Assembly: GCA_002381695.1 (NCBI GenBank)
Contig: DFXM01000025.1
Location: 933 to 53,938 of the forward strand
Source: Clostridium sp. UBA4108
GTDB lineage: Bacteria > Bacillota > Clostridia > Clostridiales > Clostridiaceae
Direction: 5' to 3'
DNA: 53,006 bases
The first letter of the stretch is position 1, and each line of letters begins with the position of its first letter. Under the pieces are notes generated by a model that saw only the letters and a list, made by a program, of their open reading frames with translations, was not told the origin of the DNA and did not search any database. Shown here piece by piece: positions 33,835 to 43,586 of this stretch. The position numbers and the translations under genes were made by a program.

Positions 33835-33876
33835 AAAAGAGATATCTCAAAAGAGATATCTCAAAAGAGATACCTC
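33835..33876 (-). repeat. Three tandem 14-bp units acting as a terminator
   Basis: AAAAGAGATATCTC occurs twice and then once as AAAAGAGATACCTC. Each unit contains the palindrome GAGATATCTC, so adjacent units can form a ten-bp hairpin with a TTTT loop followed by TTTT on the minus strand, 11 bases after the DUF3892 stop. Probably a terminator grown by unit duplication. Confidence 0.75.
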
Positions 33877-33886
33877 ATATGATTTA

Positions 33887-34186
33887 TTATTCTTTTACTG
33901 TGGGAAGGTCACTCAAATTGTTGCTCTCATTATCATCTGGTAGAGTTCGTAAATATTCCTCATCGTTTCTTGTAGCAATAGCAACACCTGCAATACAACC
34001 TTGTTTAGCTAAGGAAATCCCTTCTTCTTTAGAGACTTGTTCTCCATTCGATAGTTCATAGCCTACTACTTTCCCGTTCTCTTTAACTAATTTAGTAATA
34101 GTGTTTGCATCTAACTTAGGAGTTGATACTTCTTTGTTAATGTTTTTTGGTAATCCACCTATGGTTCCATCATTCATATTACTCAT
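33887..34186 (-). CDS. DUF3892 domain protein
   Basis: 99 residues. Residues about 28-80 match the DUF3892 pattern (ITKLVKENGKVVGYELSNGEQVS, ISLAKQGCIAGVAIATRN, then EYLRTLPD). An N-terminal Gly/Asn-rich tail and acidic C-terminus flank it. Function unknown; the family is common in sporulating Firmicutes. TAGGAGGT precedes the ATG. Confidence 0.8.
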   Translation of the reverse strand: MSNMNDGTIGGLPKNINKEVSTPKLDANTITKLVKENGKVVGYELSNGEQVSKEEGISLAKQGCIAGVAIATRNDEEYLRTLPDDNESNNLSDLPTVKE

Positions 34187-34273
34187 ACTATAACCTCCTA
34201 ATGTTTATTTACATTAGTTTGTCTAGTTTTAGTAATAATATTCAATGAATAATTTTTAACAAGATAGTCATAT

Positions 34274-35236
34274 TTAATGATTAGTGAATAATCCAGCCCC
34301 TTCAATGATTTCATGATCCTTAAATAAACTTGAGACAGCTTCATTGTAATCACTTAGCTTTTGTGCCTTTTTTATTTTCTTGGCATGTTTTTTATTATCT
34401 GAAAATATGTAAATCATATAACCCCATAGTTCTTTCATCCTAAACAGTGTAATTCTATCATCATTAAATAATTCTATGTATTTATTTAAGACTTCATCAT
34501 GAAAATCTTTTAATACTTCTTTATTTATATTAGTAGTATTTTTTATCTCATTGATTAACCCTGGATTAGCAAGTATACCTCTGCCTAGCATTACTGTATT
34601 TACTTTTGGAAAAGCTTCTATTAATTTATTATGGTCAATAGCAGTGAAAACATCGCCATTATAACATACTGGACTTTTACTCAAAGATAATGCATCTTTA
34701 AACACCTCTAAATTAGGTTTATTTCCATAAAAATCTTTTTGTGTTCTAGGATGAATAATTAATTCTTCTAAAGGATACTTATTATAAATTTTTATTAGCT
34801 CATAAAATTCTTCTGGATTCTCTTTTCCTATTCTAGTTTTTATAGAAATCTTCATATCATCCATTTTAAATATTTCATCTAGAAACATATGAAGCTCTTC
34901 TCTCTTTGCTAGAAATCCTGAACCTCTATTTTTTGAAACAACCGTTCCAGAAGGACAACCTAAATTTAGATTAATCTCATTATAACCTAATTGTTGCAAT
35001 TTCCTAGAAGTATCAATAAAACCCTCTGAATCGTTAGTAAGTATTTGCGGCACTAGATTCATCACTTTATTATTTTCAGGCAAAATATCTCTTAATTCTT
35101 TAGTTTTAAGACTTCTACTTTCATTTGGAACAATAAAAGGTGTAAAATATTTGTCAATATTATTAAAAAACTTTTCATAAGAATTTCTATATATGTATCC
35201 CGTAATTCCTTCCATTGGTGCTAAATAGTATTTCAT
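34274..35236 (-). CDS. tRNA-dihydrouridine synthase
   Basis: 320 residues, an FMN-dependent TIM-barrel enzyme that reduces uridine in tRNA. APMEGITGYIYR begins the barrel, and NLGCPSGTVVSKNRGSG carries the catalytic cysteine (about residue 90). KTRIG, HPRTQKDFYG and NGDVF bind FMN phosphate and tRNA. The C-terminal helical domain is present. AAGGAG precedes the ATG. Which Dus subtype (A, B or C) is not clear; the short N-terminus is more like the small clostridial Dus proteins. Confidence 0.92.
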   Translation of the reverse strand: MKYYLAPMEGITGYIYRNSYEKFFNNIDKYFTPFIVPNESRSLKTKELRDILPENNKVMNLVPQILTNDSEGFIDTSRKLQQLGYNEINLNLGCPSGTVVSKNRGSGFLAKREELHMFLDEIFKMDDMKISIKTRIGKENPEEFYELIKIYNKYPLEELIIHPRTQKDFYGNKPNLEVFKDALSLSKSPVCYNGDVFTAIDHNKLIEAFPKVNTVMLGRGILANPGLINEIKNTTNINKEVLKDFHDEVLNKYIELFNDDRITLFRMKELWGYMIYIFSDNKKHAKKIKKAQKLSDYNEAVSSLFKDHEIIEGAGLFTNH

Positions 35237-35401
35237 TTAATAACTCCTTTATAAACATTCTAAAAATATTATATCAGCCTTCTTTTTTCTTATCTACTTA
35301 ATATTAAAATAAGATAAAAAAGATAAATAAGATGTTATAATATTAAGGTATATAATCTATGTTAAGTGGTGAAATCTATAAGTGGGAGGATGTATTTAAA
35401 G

Positions 35402-36355
35402 ATGGAATCTATTAGAGAATTATTTAATTTAAAAATAGGATTAGTATTAGCTGGTGGCGGTGCTAAAGGTGCCTATGAGGCAGGTGTTCTTAAAGGGCTT
35501 TGGGAACTGGACATAATACGAAGAATTTCTGTTGTTTCAGGTACGTCTATTGGCACCATTAATGCACTTATGATTTCCATGGATGATGGTAAGATTATGG
35601 ATGAGAGTTGGTCCAGTTTAAATTATTCAAGATTCATTAGTAATGAGATTAATGTTAAAAACTTAAAAATTTCTGAATTCATTAAGAAAGCTAAAAGTAG
35701 AGATATATCAGCTATTAACCTAATAAAGGATAATGATATTGGTCTATTTTCTCAAAGTGGAATTCGAGAGTTTATTGAACAGTATGTTGATTTAAAGGTT
35801 ATAAAGGAATCAAAGAAAATATTTTATGCCTGTGCATATAACATAGATTTGAAAAGACCAGAATATTTTATGTTAAATCAATTTAAGGAAGATGAGATAA
35901 TAGATATTGCCCTTGCTTCATGTTCGATACCATTTATGTTTAAACCAATTAGGATAAATGAATATAGATATTCAGATGGTGGGATAAATAACCCTAAGTA
36001 TTCATGTCAAAATGCTGATAACGTGCCTATAACACCTTTAAAAGATCATAATTGTGATGTTATTATTGTAGTGCATTTATCTTATAAGCAACCTATAGAT
36101 AAATCTAGATTTGAGAATACACCTATTATAGAAATATATCCATCTATGCATCTTGAACCAATAAATGGAATTGGAACGGTAAATCTAATGACAAATACAG
36201 TAAATCAACACATAGACCTTGGTTATAGGGATACATTAGCTGTGTTAGCACCAATGATAATAGATATGTTAAAGGGTAAATCTATAGATAAATTAGTTAA
36301 AAAGCATGAAGAATATAACAAGGAACTATTAATAAAAAATAGGTCTATTTTCTAA
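35402..36355 (+). CDS. Patatin-like phospholipase
   Basis: 317 residues. Oxyanion loop GLVLAGGGAKGAYEAGVL, nucleophile motif GTSIG and the DGG motif in RYSDGGINN provide the Ser-Asp dyad of patatin-type lipases. It probably hydrolyses membrane phospholipids in the cytoplasm or at the inner membrane face; there is no signal peptide. The ATG at 35402 follows GGGAGG at 12 bases. Upstream GTG and ATG codons in the same frame either overlap the ribosome site or lack one. An extended -10 TGTTATAAT (hexamer 35336-35341) lies upstream. Monocistronic. Confidence 0.88.
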   Translation: MESIRELFNLKIGLVLAGGGAKGAYEAGVLKGLWELDIIRRISVVSGTSIGTINALMISMDDGKIMDESWSSLNYSRFISNEINVKNLKISEFIKKAKSRDISAINLIKDNDIGLFSQSGIREFIEQYVDLKVIKESKKIFYACAYNIDLKRPEYFMLNQFKEDEIIDIALASCSIPFMFKPIRINEYRYSDGGINNPKYSCQNADNVPITPLKDHNCDVIIVVHLSYKQPIDKSRFENTPIIEIYPSMHLEPINGIGTVNLMTNTVNQHIDLGYRDTLAVLAPMIIDMLKGKSIDKLVKKHEEYNKELLIKNRSIF

Positions 36356-36391
36356 AATTATTAAAACTCCTATGCTAATTGAAAAGATGAA

Positions 36392-36417
36392 AAAGCTTGG
36401 ACATATCGCCAAGCTTT
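36392..36417. terminator. Terminator between patatin and isochorismatase genes
   Basis: AAAGCTTGG (36392-36400) pairs with 36409-36417 around an eight-base loop between convergent genes, with A/T tails on both sides. Confidence 0.8.
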
Positions 36418-36455
36418 CTATCTATAAAATATTTTATAAAAATTACATGTTTTTC

Positions 36456-37052
36456 TTATTTAAACATTTTATATACTTCTTCAACCTCAACTACATTACT
36501 TCTTCCAAAGCTAAGTATTTCTAATCCCATTTTCTTTCTTTCTGGGCTAAAAGATGCTGTAGTTTCAATTGGAACAATACAATTATACTCTAGTGAGAAA
36601 GCATAACTACATGTTTCTAATACGCAAACATCTGTAGCTGCTCCTACTATTATTAAGTTTTTTATATTTTTTGACTTTAATATTTCATCTAAATTTGTGT
36701 TAAAGAAAGCATTCCATCTATTTTTTATAATTAGTTCCTCTCCTTCTTTAGGCATTAAAGGAGGTATAATTTCGGCATCTAAAGAACCTTCTACAAAATG
36801 TTTATACTTTTTAACTTCAAATCTCTCATCTAGCATTTTCCAGTCGCTAAAGTCTTCTTTATACTCTGTTTTAATATTCACAACTAACATTTCGTTATTA
36901 TTAAAGTAATCCTTTAGTTTTACCATAGGTGTCACTATATCTTCTTGATTTGAAACATCAACATTTAACATCTGTACTAGTGACCCATCAGGCGCTCCTC
37001 CACCATATTGCATATCTACAACTAATAATGCTGTTTCCTTTTTATTTAACAT
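36456..37052 (-). CDS. Isochorismatase-like cysteine hydrolase
   Basis: 198 residues. The catalytic triad is visible: Asp in LLVVDMQYG, Lys in IIKNRWNAF, and Cys in VGAATDVCVLETC. Family members hydrolyse nicotinamide, ureidocarbamate-like amides or isochorismate; the substrate is not deducible here. AAGGAGAG precedes the ATG. It is 205 bases upstream of no other same-strand gene in its direction and is probably transcribed alone. Confidence 0.88.
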   Translation of the reverse strand: MLNKKETALLVVDMQYGGGAPDGSLVQMLNVDVSNQEDIVTPMVKLKDYFNNNEMLVVNIKTEYKEDFSDWKMLDERFEVKKYKHFVEGSLDAEIIPPLMPKEGEELIIKNRWNAFFNTNLDEILKSKNIKNLIIVGAATDVCVLETCSYAFSLEYNCIVPIETTASFSPERKKMGLEILSFGRSNVVEVEEVYKMFK

Positions 37053-37237
37053 ATCTGTCTCTCCTTTTTATGTTGTTAACAATCTATTTTTTAAGAATGT
37101 ACTTTTTAATAGCTATTATAATAATTTATAGTTATAATCAAAATTATACGGTGTTATTAAAGAACTTATTTAATTTTTATTTTATACCAAATTGTAATGA
37201 TAATCAATTTGAATTATTGTTTTTAATTTTCTACATT

Positions 37238-37453
37238 ATTTGTTGTTAACCGTCCCCTATTCCTTGCAGGCGCTAACCATCGCCTGTACATTCACCAGTG
37301 GTGTTCTAGTTCCAATTCCACATGCAGGAGATAAGATATTGGCTCCAGATTCAATACAATATCTAGAAGCATCCTTTATTTCTTCTGGAGTATTTTTTTC
37401 TAATGCCAATGTACTTACATTACCCATTATTGATTTGTTGTTAACCGTCCCCT
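37238..37453 (+). repeat. 21-bp direct repeat 195 bp apart, in and just past the UroD-3 gene
   Basis: ATTTGTTGTTAACCGTCCCC followed by T occurs exactly at 37238-37258 and 37433-37453. The spacing is 65 codons, so both copies sit in the same reading phase of the methyltransferase gene. The inner copy encodes GTVNNK, and the outer copy overlaps and follows the stop codon. The AACCGTCCCC motif is reminiscent of interspersed clostridial repeats (memory, unverified). Confidence 0.8.
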
Positions 37454-38273
37454 TTACTTCTTTTACACTTGTGATTGAATCGAAACTTATAGCGTCGCTT
37501 TCTAGTTCGTTCAATTCATCGTAAATACTTTTTAATCTTCCACAAATATGGACAATAAGTCCTGTTTTAAAAAGAGGTCTAAGTTCTTTCACTATTTTAT
37601 TTATGTATCTTACCCCGTATTCATGGAAAAGTTTTGGTCCTAAAATCTCCCCTGTAGCACTTGGATCGGAAATAGCAATAACATCAGCGCCAGCGGCTAT
37701 CTGAGCTTTTCCAAAGACTATCAAATTCTCAGTTACAAATTCCATAAATTCATGGCACAGTTCTCTTTTTTTTATTATCTCTTTATAAAAAATTGTAGGC
37801 TCCACAAGGGATGAGGCAAGAGAAACAGGACCTATCAGGTTGCCTACTATTGGCACTGCATTATTTTTGTTTTTTAATATGTTTATAGCCTCTAAAGTAA
37901 CATTTATTCGTTTATTGTCCTCTACCTCTATTCTCTTCAGTTTTCTCCATTCTGCAACAGAACTTATAGGATATTTATCTATTCTTGGTTCATTTACCCT
38001 GCTTCCCATAATAACTGATGCCCCCATAGCCTCAGCCTCTACCGTCATACAAAAAGGTACCCCGTAATTCTCAAAGCCTCCAAACTCATACATTCCTGCT
38101 GAAAGCTTTGCCATAAGCACCGCATCTGAATGAGCATCTGGCCACTGACAACCAGTCTTGTCCATTATATCTTCGACTATCATATTCATCATGCCGCCGG
38201 GACATATACAAGGAATTCTATCCACTTCTTGCTTTCTAAGGGCCTTATACAGCCTTTCCTTAGGTGTTAACAC
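37257..38273 (-). CDS. UroD-fold corrinoid methyltransferase (UroD-3)
   Basis: 338 residues of the uroporphyrinogen-decarboxylase/MtaA/CmuA superfamily: TPKERLYKALRKQEVDRIPC, GNLIGPVSLASSLVEP and DPSATGEILGP. The zinc motif HICG (with a later Cys in SPACGIG) activates a thiol or methyl-donor ligand. Here it should move methyl groups to or from the corrinoid protein of the same operon; it is not a haem enzyme. The start is the GTG at 38273, with AGGTG before it. A TTG at 38336 overlapping the preceding stop is the alternative. Last gene of the operon; it ends at one copy of a 21-bp repeat. Confidence 0.85.
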   Translation of the reverse strand: MLTPKERLYKALRKQEVDRIPCICPGGMMNMIVEDIMDKTGCQWPDAHSDAVLMAKLSAGMYEFGGFENYGVPFCMTVEAEAMGASVIMGSRVNEPRIDKYPISSVAEWRKLKRIEVEDNKRINVTLEAINILKNKNNAVPIVGNLIGPVSLASSLVEPTIFYKEIIKKRELCHEFMEFVTENLIVFGKAQIAAGADVIAISDPSATGEILGPKLFHEYGVRYINKIVKELRPLFKTGLIVHICGRLKSIYDELNELESDAISFDSITSVKEVKGTVNNKSIMGNVSTLALEKNTPEEIKDASRYCIESGANILSPACGIGTRTPLVNVQAMVSACKE

Positions 38274-38332
38274 GGAATCACCTGCTTTCTTATTTAAAAT
38301 CCATACGAAAAATATCTGTACCAATTTATATA

Positions 38333-39901
38333 TCAAAAATTCAATTCACTTATAAAATGCTCCTGAAAATCATCTTTAGTTGACAGTTCGATAACTCTAA
38401 GTTTTTCTTTTATATCTATAATTTTATTCAAAATTCCGTCATTAATAGCTGCCAATGCGGCACCTTCCGCAGATGAATTTCCTACAAATGAAATTAGTCC
38501 ATTAAAACCTTTCGGAATAAGACTTATAATTTTTATACTTTCAGCATCAATATGATAACCAAAGGCTCCAGCTATAACTACTTCGTCTATGTCTTCAATT
38601 TTAATATTAAGCTCCTTTAGAATCATAATTATTCCAGCGGAAATAGCACCTTTAGCTAACTGTATCTGCCTGATATCCTTTTGGGAAACATATATTTCTT
38701 CTGTAATATAAAACTTTTTATCAATAAGTCTTTCTTTAAACTTTTCATGCATTTTGGGATTAAATCTTCCGCTTTTCTCTACAATTCCAAAGCTTACTAA
38801 AGCTGCTGCAATATCCATTAGCCCACTTCCGCATATTCCTTTAGCCTTTTCTCTGCCAATAGTGGAATAAGTGATATTGTATTCATCATCAATATGAAAC
38901 TTGTCTATAGCTCCATTAATTGCTCTTAAGCCACAAGAAATATTCATTCCTTCTAAAGCCGGACCAGCTGCAGTAGAAGCTGCAACAAGTACACCATTAC
39001 AATTTGCAACTATCTCACCATTAGTACCGATATCTATAAATATAGAATTATTCTTTTTGTTAATAAAATCTGTAGCAACTATACCTGAAATAATATCTGC
39101 TCCCACATATGCTGATGCTGAAGGCAGTAATATAACCATACCTTTTTCATTTATTTCTAAGCCTAAGTCTTTTCCTAAATGCTCCTGTTTATCTAAAAAT
39201 ACGGCCTTATATGGCGCCTTTGCTATGGATTCAGGATTTTCTTCAGCAAGTAAATGAAGCATAGTAGTATTGGCAGAAACAGTTACTACGTATATTTCTT
39301 CTCTATTGATGAGATCTTTAAGTAATTGTCCGATAATATGGTTCAGCTTTTTACGTATAGAGTTAGCTAATATATGAGCACCATCCTCATTTTCCATACA
39401 GAAGGTTATTCTTGAAATAACATCTCCTCCGTACTCTGTTTGAGGATTCAATGCTGAAGCTATATTTAAAACCTCTCCACTTCTTAAATCCATTAAATAT
39501 GCAGATAATCCAGTAGTTCCTATGTCAAAAGCAACTCCATATAATCTCTCTCTATCTTTATTCTTATTCCTTATCTCGCTATTAGCCTCTGCATTAATAG
39601 AATAACCTCTATTAATGGTTTTTAAGGTTTTAAAACTTTCAAAAAATTCTATATCTACATCGCCTTGTACCTCTGCAGTACAAGCAAGCCTTACATTTTC
39701 CTCATTAATAAAAGCAGCCTCTTCCTTTGAAATAGGTGAAAGCTTCCCAAATGCTTTAACTTTACACTTGCCGCACAAGCCAACGCAATTACAAGGAGTT
39801 TCTAGGGACAGTCCACATTTTCTAATTGCCTCAATAAGCTTTGTCCCAGCTTCCACCTGTATTTTCTTACCTAATTGGGGAAATTTAATAACTACCTTCA
39901 T
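38333..39901 (-). CDS. RamA-like ATP-dependent corrinoid activase ([2Fe-2S] + ASKHA)
   Basis: 522 residues. The N-terminal plant-type [2Fe-2S] ferredoxin domain has cysteines in TPCNCVGLCGKCKV plus LACTA. A linker and the ASKHA/DUF4445 ATPase domain follow: VAFDIGTTGLSAY, FIDIGTNGEI, GICGSGLMDI and VVIAGAFGYH. Such proteins use ATP and low-potential electrons to rescue Co(II) corrinoid to Co(I). It should service the corrinoid protein encoded four bases upstream. The ATG at 39901 follows AAGGAA at nine bases. The likely electron donor is a ferredoxin; none is encoded inside the operon. Confidence 0.9.
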   Translation of the reverse strand: MKVVIKFPQLGKKIQVEAGTKLIEAIRKCGLSLETPCNCVGLCGKCKVKAFGKLSPISKEEAAFINEENVRLACTAEVQGDVDIEFFESFKTLKTINRGYSINAEANSEIRNKNKDRERLYGVAFDIGTTGLSAYLMDLRSGEVLNIASALNPQTEYGGDVISRITFCMENEDGAHILANSIRKKLNHIIGQLLKDLINREEIYVVTVSANTTMLHLLAEENPESIAKAPYKAVFLDKQEHLGKDLGLEINEKGMVILLPSASAYVGADIISGIVATDFINKKNNSIFIDIGTNGEIVANCNGVLVAASTAAGPALEGMNISCGLRAINGAIDKFHIDDEYNITYSTIGREKAKGICGSGLMDIAAALVSFGIVEKSGRFNPKMHEKFKERLIDKKFYITEEIYVSQKDIRQIQLAKGAISAGIIMILKELNIKIEDIDEVVIAGAFGYHIDAESIKIISLIPKGFNGLISFVGNSSAEGAALAAINDGILNKIIDIKEKLRVIELSTKDDFQEHFISELNF

Positions 39902-39905
39902 AATA

Positions 39906-40571
39906 TTATTTTCCTTCACTTAAGTTCTTGGCAATTTCAACTGCTACCTTAGCAGCCTTAGTAGCATCGGTAGTATAAGCATCTGCTCCAATTTTGTCAG
40001 CAAACTTTTGTGATATTGGTCCTCCGCCTATCATAACCTTTACATTATCTCTTAAGTTCTCTTCTTCTAATATCTTTATTACATCCTCCATTACATTCAT
40101 TGTTGTAGACATTAAAGTTGATAAAACTATTATGCTCGCCCTTACTTCCTTTGCTTTCTTAACAAAGTCCATTGGAGGAACATCCCTGCCTAAGTCATAC
40201 ATTTGGAACCCTGCTGTTTCCATCATTATCTTAACTAAGTTTTTACCTATATCGTGTGTATCACCTTCAACAACTCCAATAACAGCCTTAAACTTAGTTT
40301 CATTATTCGTTTTAAGATATGGTTTTAATATGTCAATTCCCTTATACATTGCCTCCGAACACATTAAAAGCTCAGGTATATAATACTCTCCCTCATCATA
40401 GAGCTTCCCAGCCTTCTCCATACCTTTTGCAAGTCCTTCATTTATAGCAGTTAATACATCTACACCCTTTTCTATGCATTCCTTAGCTAATTCTTCTGTT
40501 CTCTCTTCTTCCATTTCTACTACTGCTTCTGCTAAAGCATTAATCAGTACATCTTTATTGTTGTCCATCAT
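39906..40571 (-). CDS. Corrinoid (cobalamin-binding) methyl-carrier protein, MtbC/MttC-like
   Basis: 221 residues. A four-helix cap domain (about 1-85) precedes a Rossmann B12-binding domain with the base-off/His-on motif GDTHDIGKNL (D-x-H-x-x-G), then VLSTLMSTTM and VMIGGGPIS. It carries a methyl group on cobalt between methyltransferases. GGGAGG lies six bases before ATG 40571 (an adjacent ATG at 40568 is equivalent). It is the only corrinoid protein in the operon, so the three UroD-fold enzymes must share it. Confidence 0.92.
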   Translation of the reverse strand: MMDNNKDVLINALAEAVVEMEEERTEELAKECIEKGVDVLTAINEGLAKGMEKAGKLYDEGEYYIPELLMCSEAMYKGIDILKPYLKTNNETKFKAVIGVVEGDTHDIGKNLVKIMMETAGFQMYDLGRDVPPMDFVKKAKEVRASIIVLSTLMSTTMNVMEDVIKILEEENLRDNVKVMIGGGPISQKFADKIGADAYTTDATKAAKVAVEIAKNLSEGK

Positions 40572-40584
40572 TAATAGCCTCCCA

Positions 40585-41460
40585 TTAATTAACTTCAATA
40601 ATCCAAATCTTATTTTTTTTCATTTTTTTATTAAGTCTTTTTATGCAGTTGTGACCTACAATCTTTATACTGCTGTTTTCTGTTACAGCTTTTTTTAAAG
40701 CTTCACTATACGTCATCTCTCCATCTATTTCAACAAGTGTTGACTTTGTAAAACCTGAATTATGCAATGAAGCTGAGGTTACTCCACAAACATGGATAAT
40801 CCCATCATTTAAATCCTTAGATACCCTTTTTAATACATTATAGTTATATCTTCCACTTAAGTCGCTGTACATTTTCGGCCCTAATATATCTAAAGCTCCA
40901 CTAGCATCCCCATAGGATATAATCTTAGCCCTTCGTTTTATTCCTTCCTTTATATAACTAACAACTATATCTTCTATAACACTTAAAAACTGTTCTATCC
41001 TATATTTTTCTTTCCTTGCAGCTTTAAAAATCAATTTTGGGTCTATCAGTGTTTGAGCTATAGAGTAAGGTCCCTGTACATTTAAAATAACCTGTTCTCC
41101 TTCTCCAGATAAAATCTCAACAGCCTCTAAAACCTCTTTGATTCTATTTTTTCCATAATCAATACCTCTAATATTATCCAATTCATTAATAGAATTAAAT
41201 GCATATTGGGATATCCTTGGTCCAATTTTAGGATCTCCTAAATTTATTTTTCCACCTAAAGACTCTGACTCAACAGTCATACAAAAAGGCAGCTTACAAT
41301 ATTGTTCCATTCTGTACTCTTTTATTACCTTTGAAAACTTAACCATCTTTTTTGCATTTAGATGTACTTCTGGAAACAAAAACTTATATTTTTCAGCTAC
41401 TTCTAAAGGTATTTCCTCAATGTCACTGTTAGTACATTTAAAGTTAAATAGTTCTTCCAT
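40585..41460 (-). CDS. UroD-fold methyltransferase-like protein, short (UroD-2)
   Basis: 291 residues. The superfamily is recognisable from LPFCMTVESESLGG, LNVQGPYSIAQTLIDP, GDASGALDILGPKMY and the zinc-site HVCG, with a later Cys in GHNC. It lacks the usual TPKERV N-terminal segment and is about 50 residues shorter than its two operon partners, so part of the barrel rim differs. It resembles UroD-3 more than UroD-1 (LPFCMTVE versus VPFCMTVE). AAGGAGG precedes the ATG. It could be a diverged active enzyme or an accessory subunit. Confidence 0.8.
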   Translation of the reverse strand: MEELFNFKCTNSDIEEIPLEVAEKYKFLFPEVHLNAKKMVKFSKVIKEYRMEQYCKLPFCMTVESESLGGKINLGDPKIGPRISQYAFNSINELDNIRGIDYGKNRIKEVLEAVEILSGEGEQVILNVQGPYSIAQTLIDPKLIFKAARKEKYRIEQFLSVIEDIVVSYIKEGIKRRAKIISYGDASGALDILGPKMYSDLSGRYNYNVLKRVSKDLNDGIIHVCGVTSASLHNSGFTKSTLVEIDGEMTYSEALKKAVTENSSIKIVGHNCIKRLNKKMKKNKIWIIEVN

Positions 41461-41556
41461 AGTAGCCTCCTTAGCAATCTCATAATTGCAAATTTAATAG
41501 CATCATTTAAATCATGCGATGATAACTCACAAATCGTATTTCTTATTTATGCTTCT

Positions 41557-42624
<1,068 letters not shown>

Positions 42625-42650
42625 TTGTAATCCGCTCCTCCTTTACTTTT

Positions 42651-42671
42651 GCGTACTGCTTCGCAGCTCGC
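42651..42671 (-). promoter_or_regulatory. GC-rich hairpin just upstream of the UroD-1 ribosome site
   Basis: GCGTACTGCTTCGCAGCTCGC on the plus strand folds as GCG/CGC plus CTGC/GCAG around a three-base loop, an island of G and C in AT-rich DNA. On the message it lies about ten bases 5' of the AAAGGAGGAG site and could tune translation. It may also be a relic of a repeat, as GCGAAGC also occurs in the repeat family. Confidence 0.4.
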
Positions 42672-42757
42672 ATAACATAAAAAAATTATAGCATTGTAAT
42701 AATTCAATTTCCATAACTATATAAAACTACAATTGATAGTATGAATCTTATAAATTT

Positions 42758-42895
42758 TTACAATAAAATAATGGGGTTTTGAAAATCCCTGTTAATGACC
42801 TAATCTATAATAGATTCATCTAATTCGGCAATATGATGGAGTAATGTGATTTTGCCTGAACCACTTAGGATAATTATTACAACAAATGTGTCAAG
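42758..42895 (-). pseudogene. Remnant of an ABC transporter ATPase
   Basis: On the minus strand one frame reads TFVVIIILSGSGKITLLHH, then IAELDESIID, a TAG stop, and VINRDFQNP. This parallels the Walker A and following GLDxPTSGxVxINGxD segment of LolD/MacB-type ABC ATPases, with substitutions, a stop and no start. It is therefore a decayed fragment inside the leader region of the corrinoid operon. The rest of the gap 42625-43032 holds a 10-bp inverted repeat (42972-42981/43011-43020) upstream of msrB and no other gene. Confidence 0.5.
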
Positions 42896-43032
42896 GGTTT
42901 TGTGGTGGAGGTAACTCACACCAAATCACTTTCCCAAAATATATTAATCTAACGCATATATACTTTAATTTAACTTATAATAATCTTATAATTAAACTAT
43001 ATAAGAACTGATTATAAGTTGAGGTGTTATAT

Positions 43033-43482
43033 ATGAGTAAGATGTATGAAAAAAAGTCAAATGAAATGTTGAAAGAGGAGCTTTCATCTATGGAGTATTA
43101 TGTTACTCAAGAAAGTGGAACAGAACCTCCTTTTAAAAATCCATATTGGGATTTTCATAAGGCTGGAATTTATGTTGATATAACTACTGGAGAGCCATTG
43201 TTTACTTCTATAGATAAGTTTAAATGTGATTGTGGATGGCCAGCTTTTTCAAAGCCTACTAATAGACAGGTTATAGTGGAAAAGGTTGATAAGACTCATG
43301 GAATGATTAGAACGGAGGTCCGAAGTAAAAATGGTGATGCTCACTTAGGTCATGTATTTTGTGATGGCCCTTTAGAATTAGGTGGACTTAGGTATTGCAT
43401 TAACTCTGCTGCTCTTAAATTTATACCAGTAGCTGAACTTGAAGAGAAAGGCTACGGAGAATATTTAACCCTGTTTAAGTAA
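43033..43482 (+). CDS. msrB: Peptide-methionine (R)-S-oxide reductase MsrB
   Basis: 149 residues. Repairs methionine-R-sulfoxide in proteins. The conserved CGWPAF, then RSKNGDAHLGHVF and the catalytic RYCINSAAL are present. The usual pairs of zinc CxxC motifs are not, so it is a zinc-free type. KFKCDCGWPAF gives an extra cysteine near the resolving position. The ATG at 43033 follows GAGGTG; the TTG at 43024 does not. A TTATAAT-rich inverted repeat immediately upstream may hold the promoter. Monocistronic. Confidence 0.93.
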   Translation: MSKMYEKKSNEMLKEELSSMEYYVTQESGTEPPFKNPYWDFHKAGIYVDITTGEPLFTSIDKFKCDCGWPAFSKPTNRQVIVEKVDKTHGMIRTEVRSKNGDAHLGHVFCDGPLELGGLRYCINSAALKFIPVAELEEKGYGEYLTLFK

Positions 43483-43510
43483 GTATTTCATATAGATTAG
43501 CAAATAAAGA

Positions 43511-43560
43511 AATAGGCTATAGAGTTGAGCATTTATAGCACACAACTCTATAGCCTTATT
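43511..43560. terminator. Bidirectional terminator between msrB and the AAA+ gene
   Basis: A stem of at least 14 bp (AGGCTATAGAGTTG, 43514-43527, with 43543-43556) encloses a 15-base loop. A/T-rich sequence flanks both sides, between convergent genes. Confidence 0.85.
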
Positions 43561-43586
43561 AATTTTCAGAATATGTTTTAATTAAT

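Noticed and set aside
33835..33876. CRISPR-like short repeats
   Set aside because: Only three contiguous 14-bp units with no spacers. They fold as terminator hairpins.
42895..42945. Minus-strand frame containing WCELPPPQNP, resembling the start of a MazF/PemK toxin
   Set aside because: Too short (about 13 residues before a stop), no start codon, and the overlapping ABC-ATPase-like frame is a longer match.
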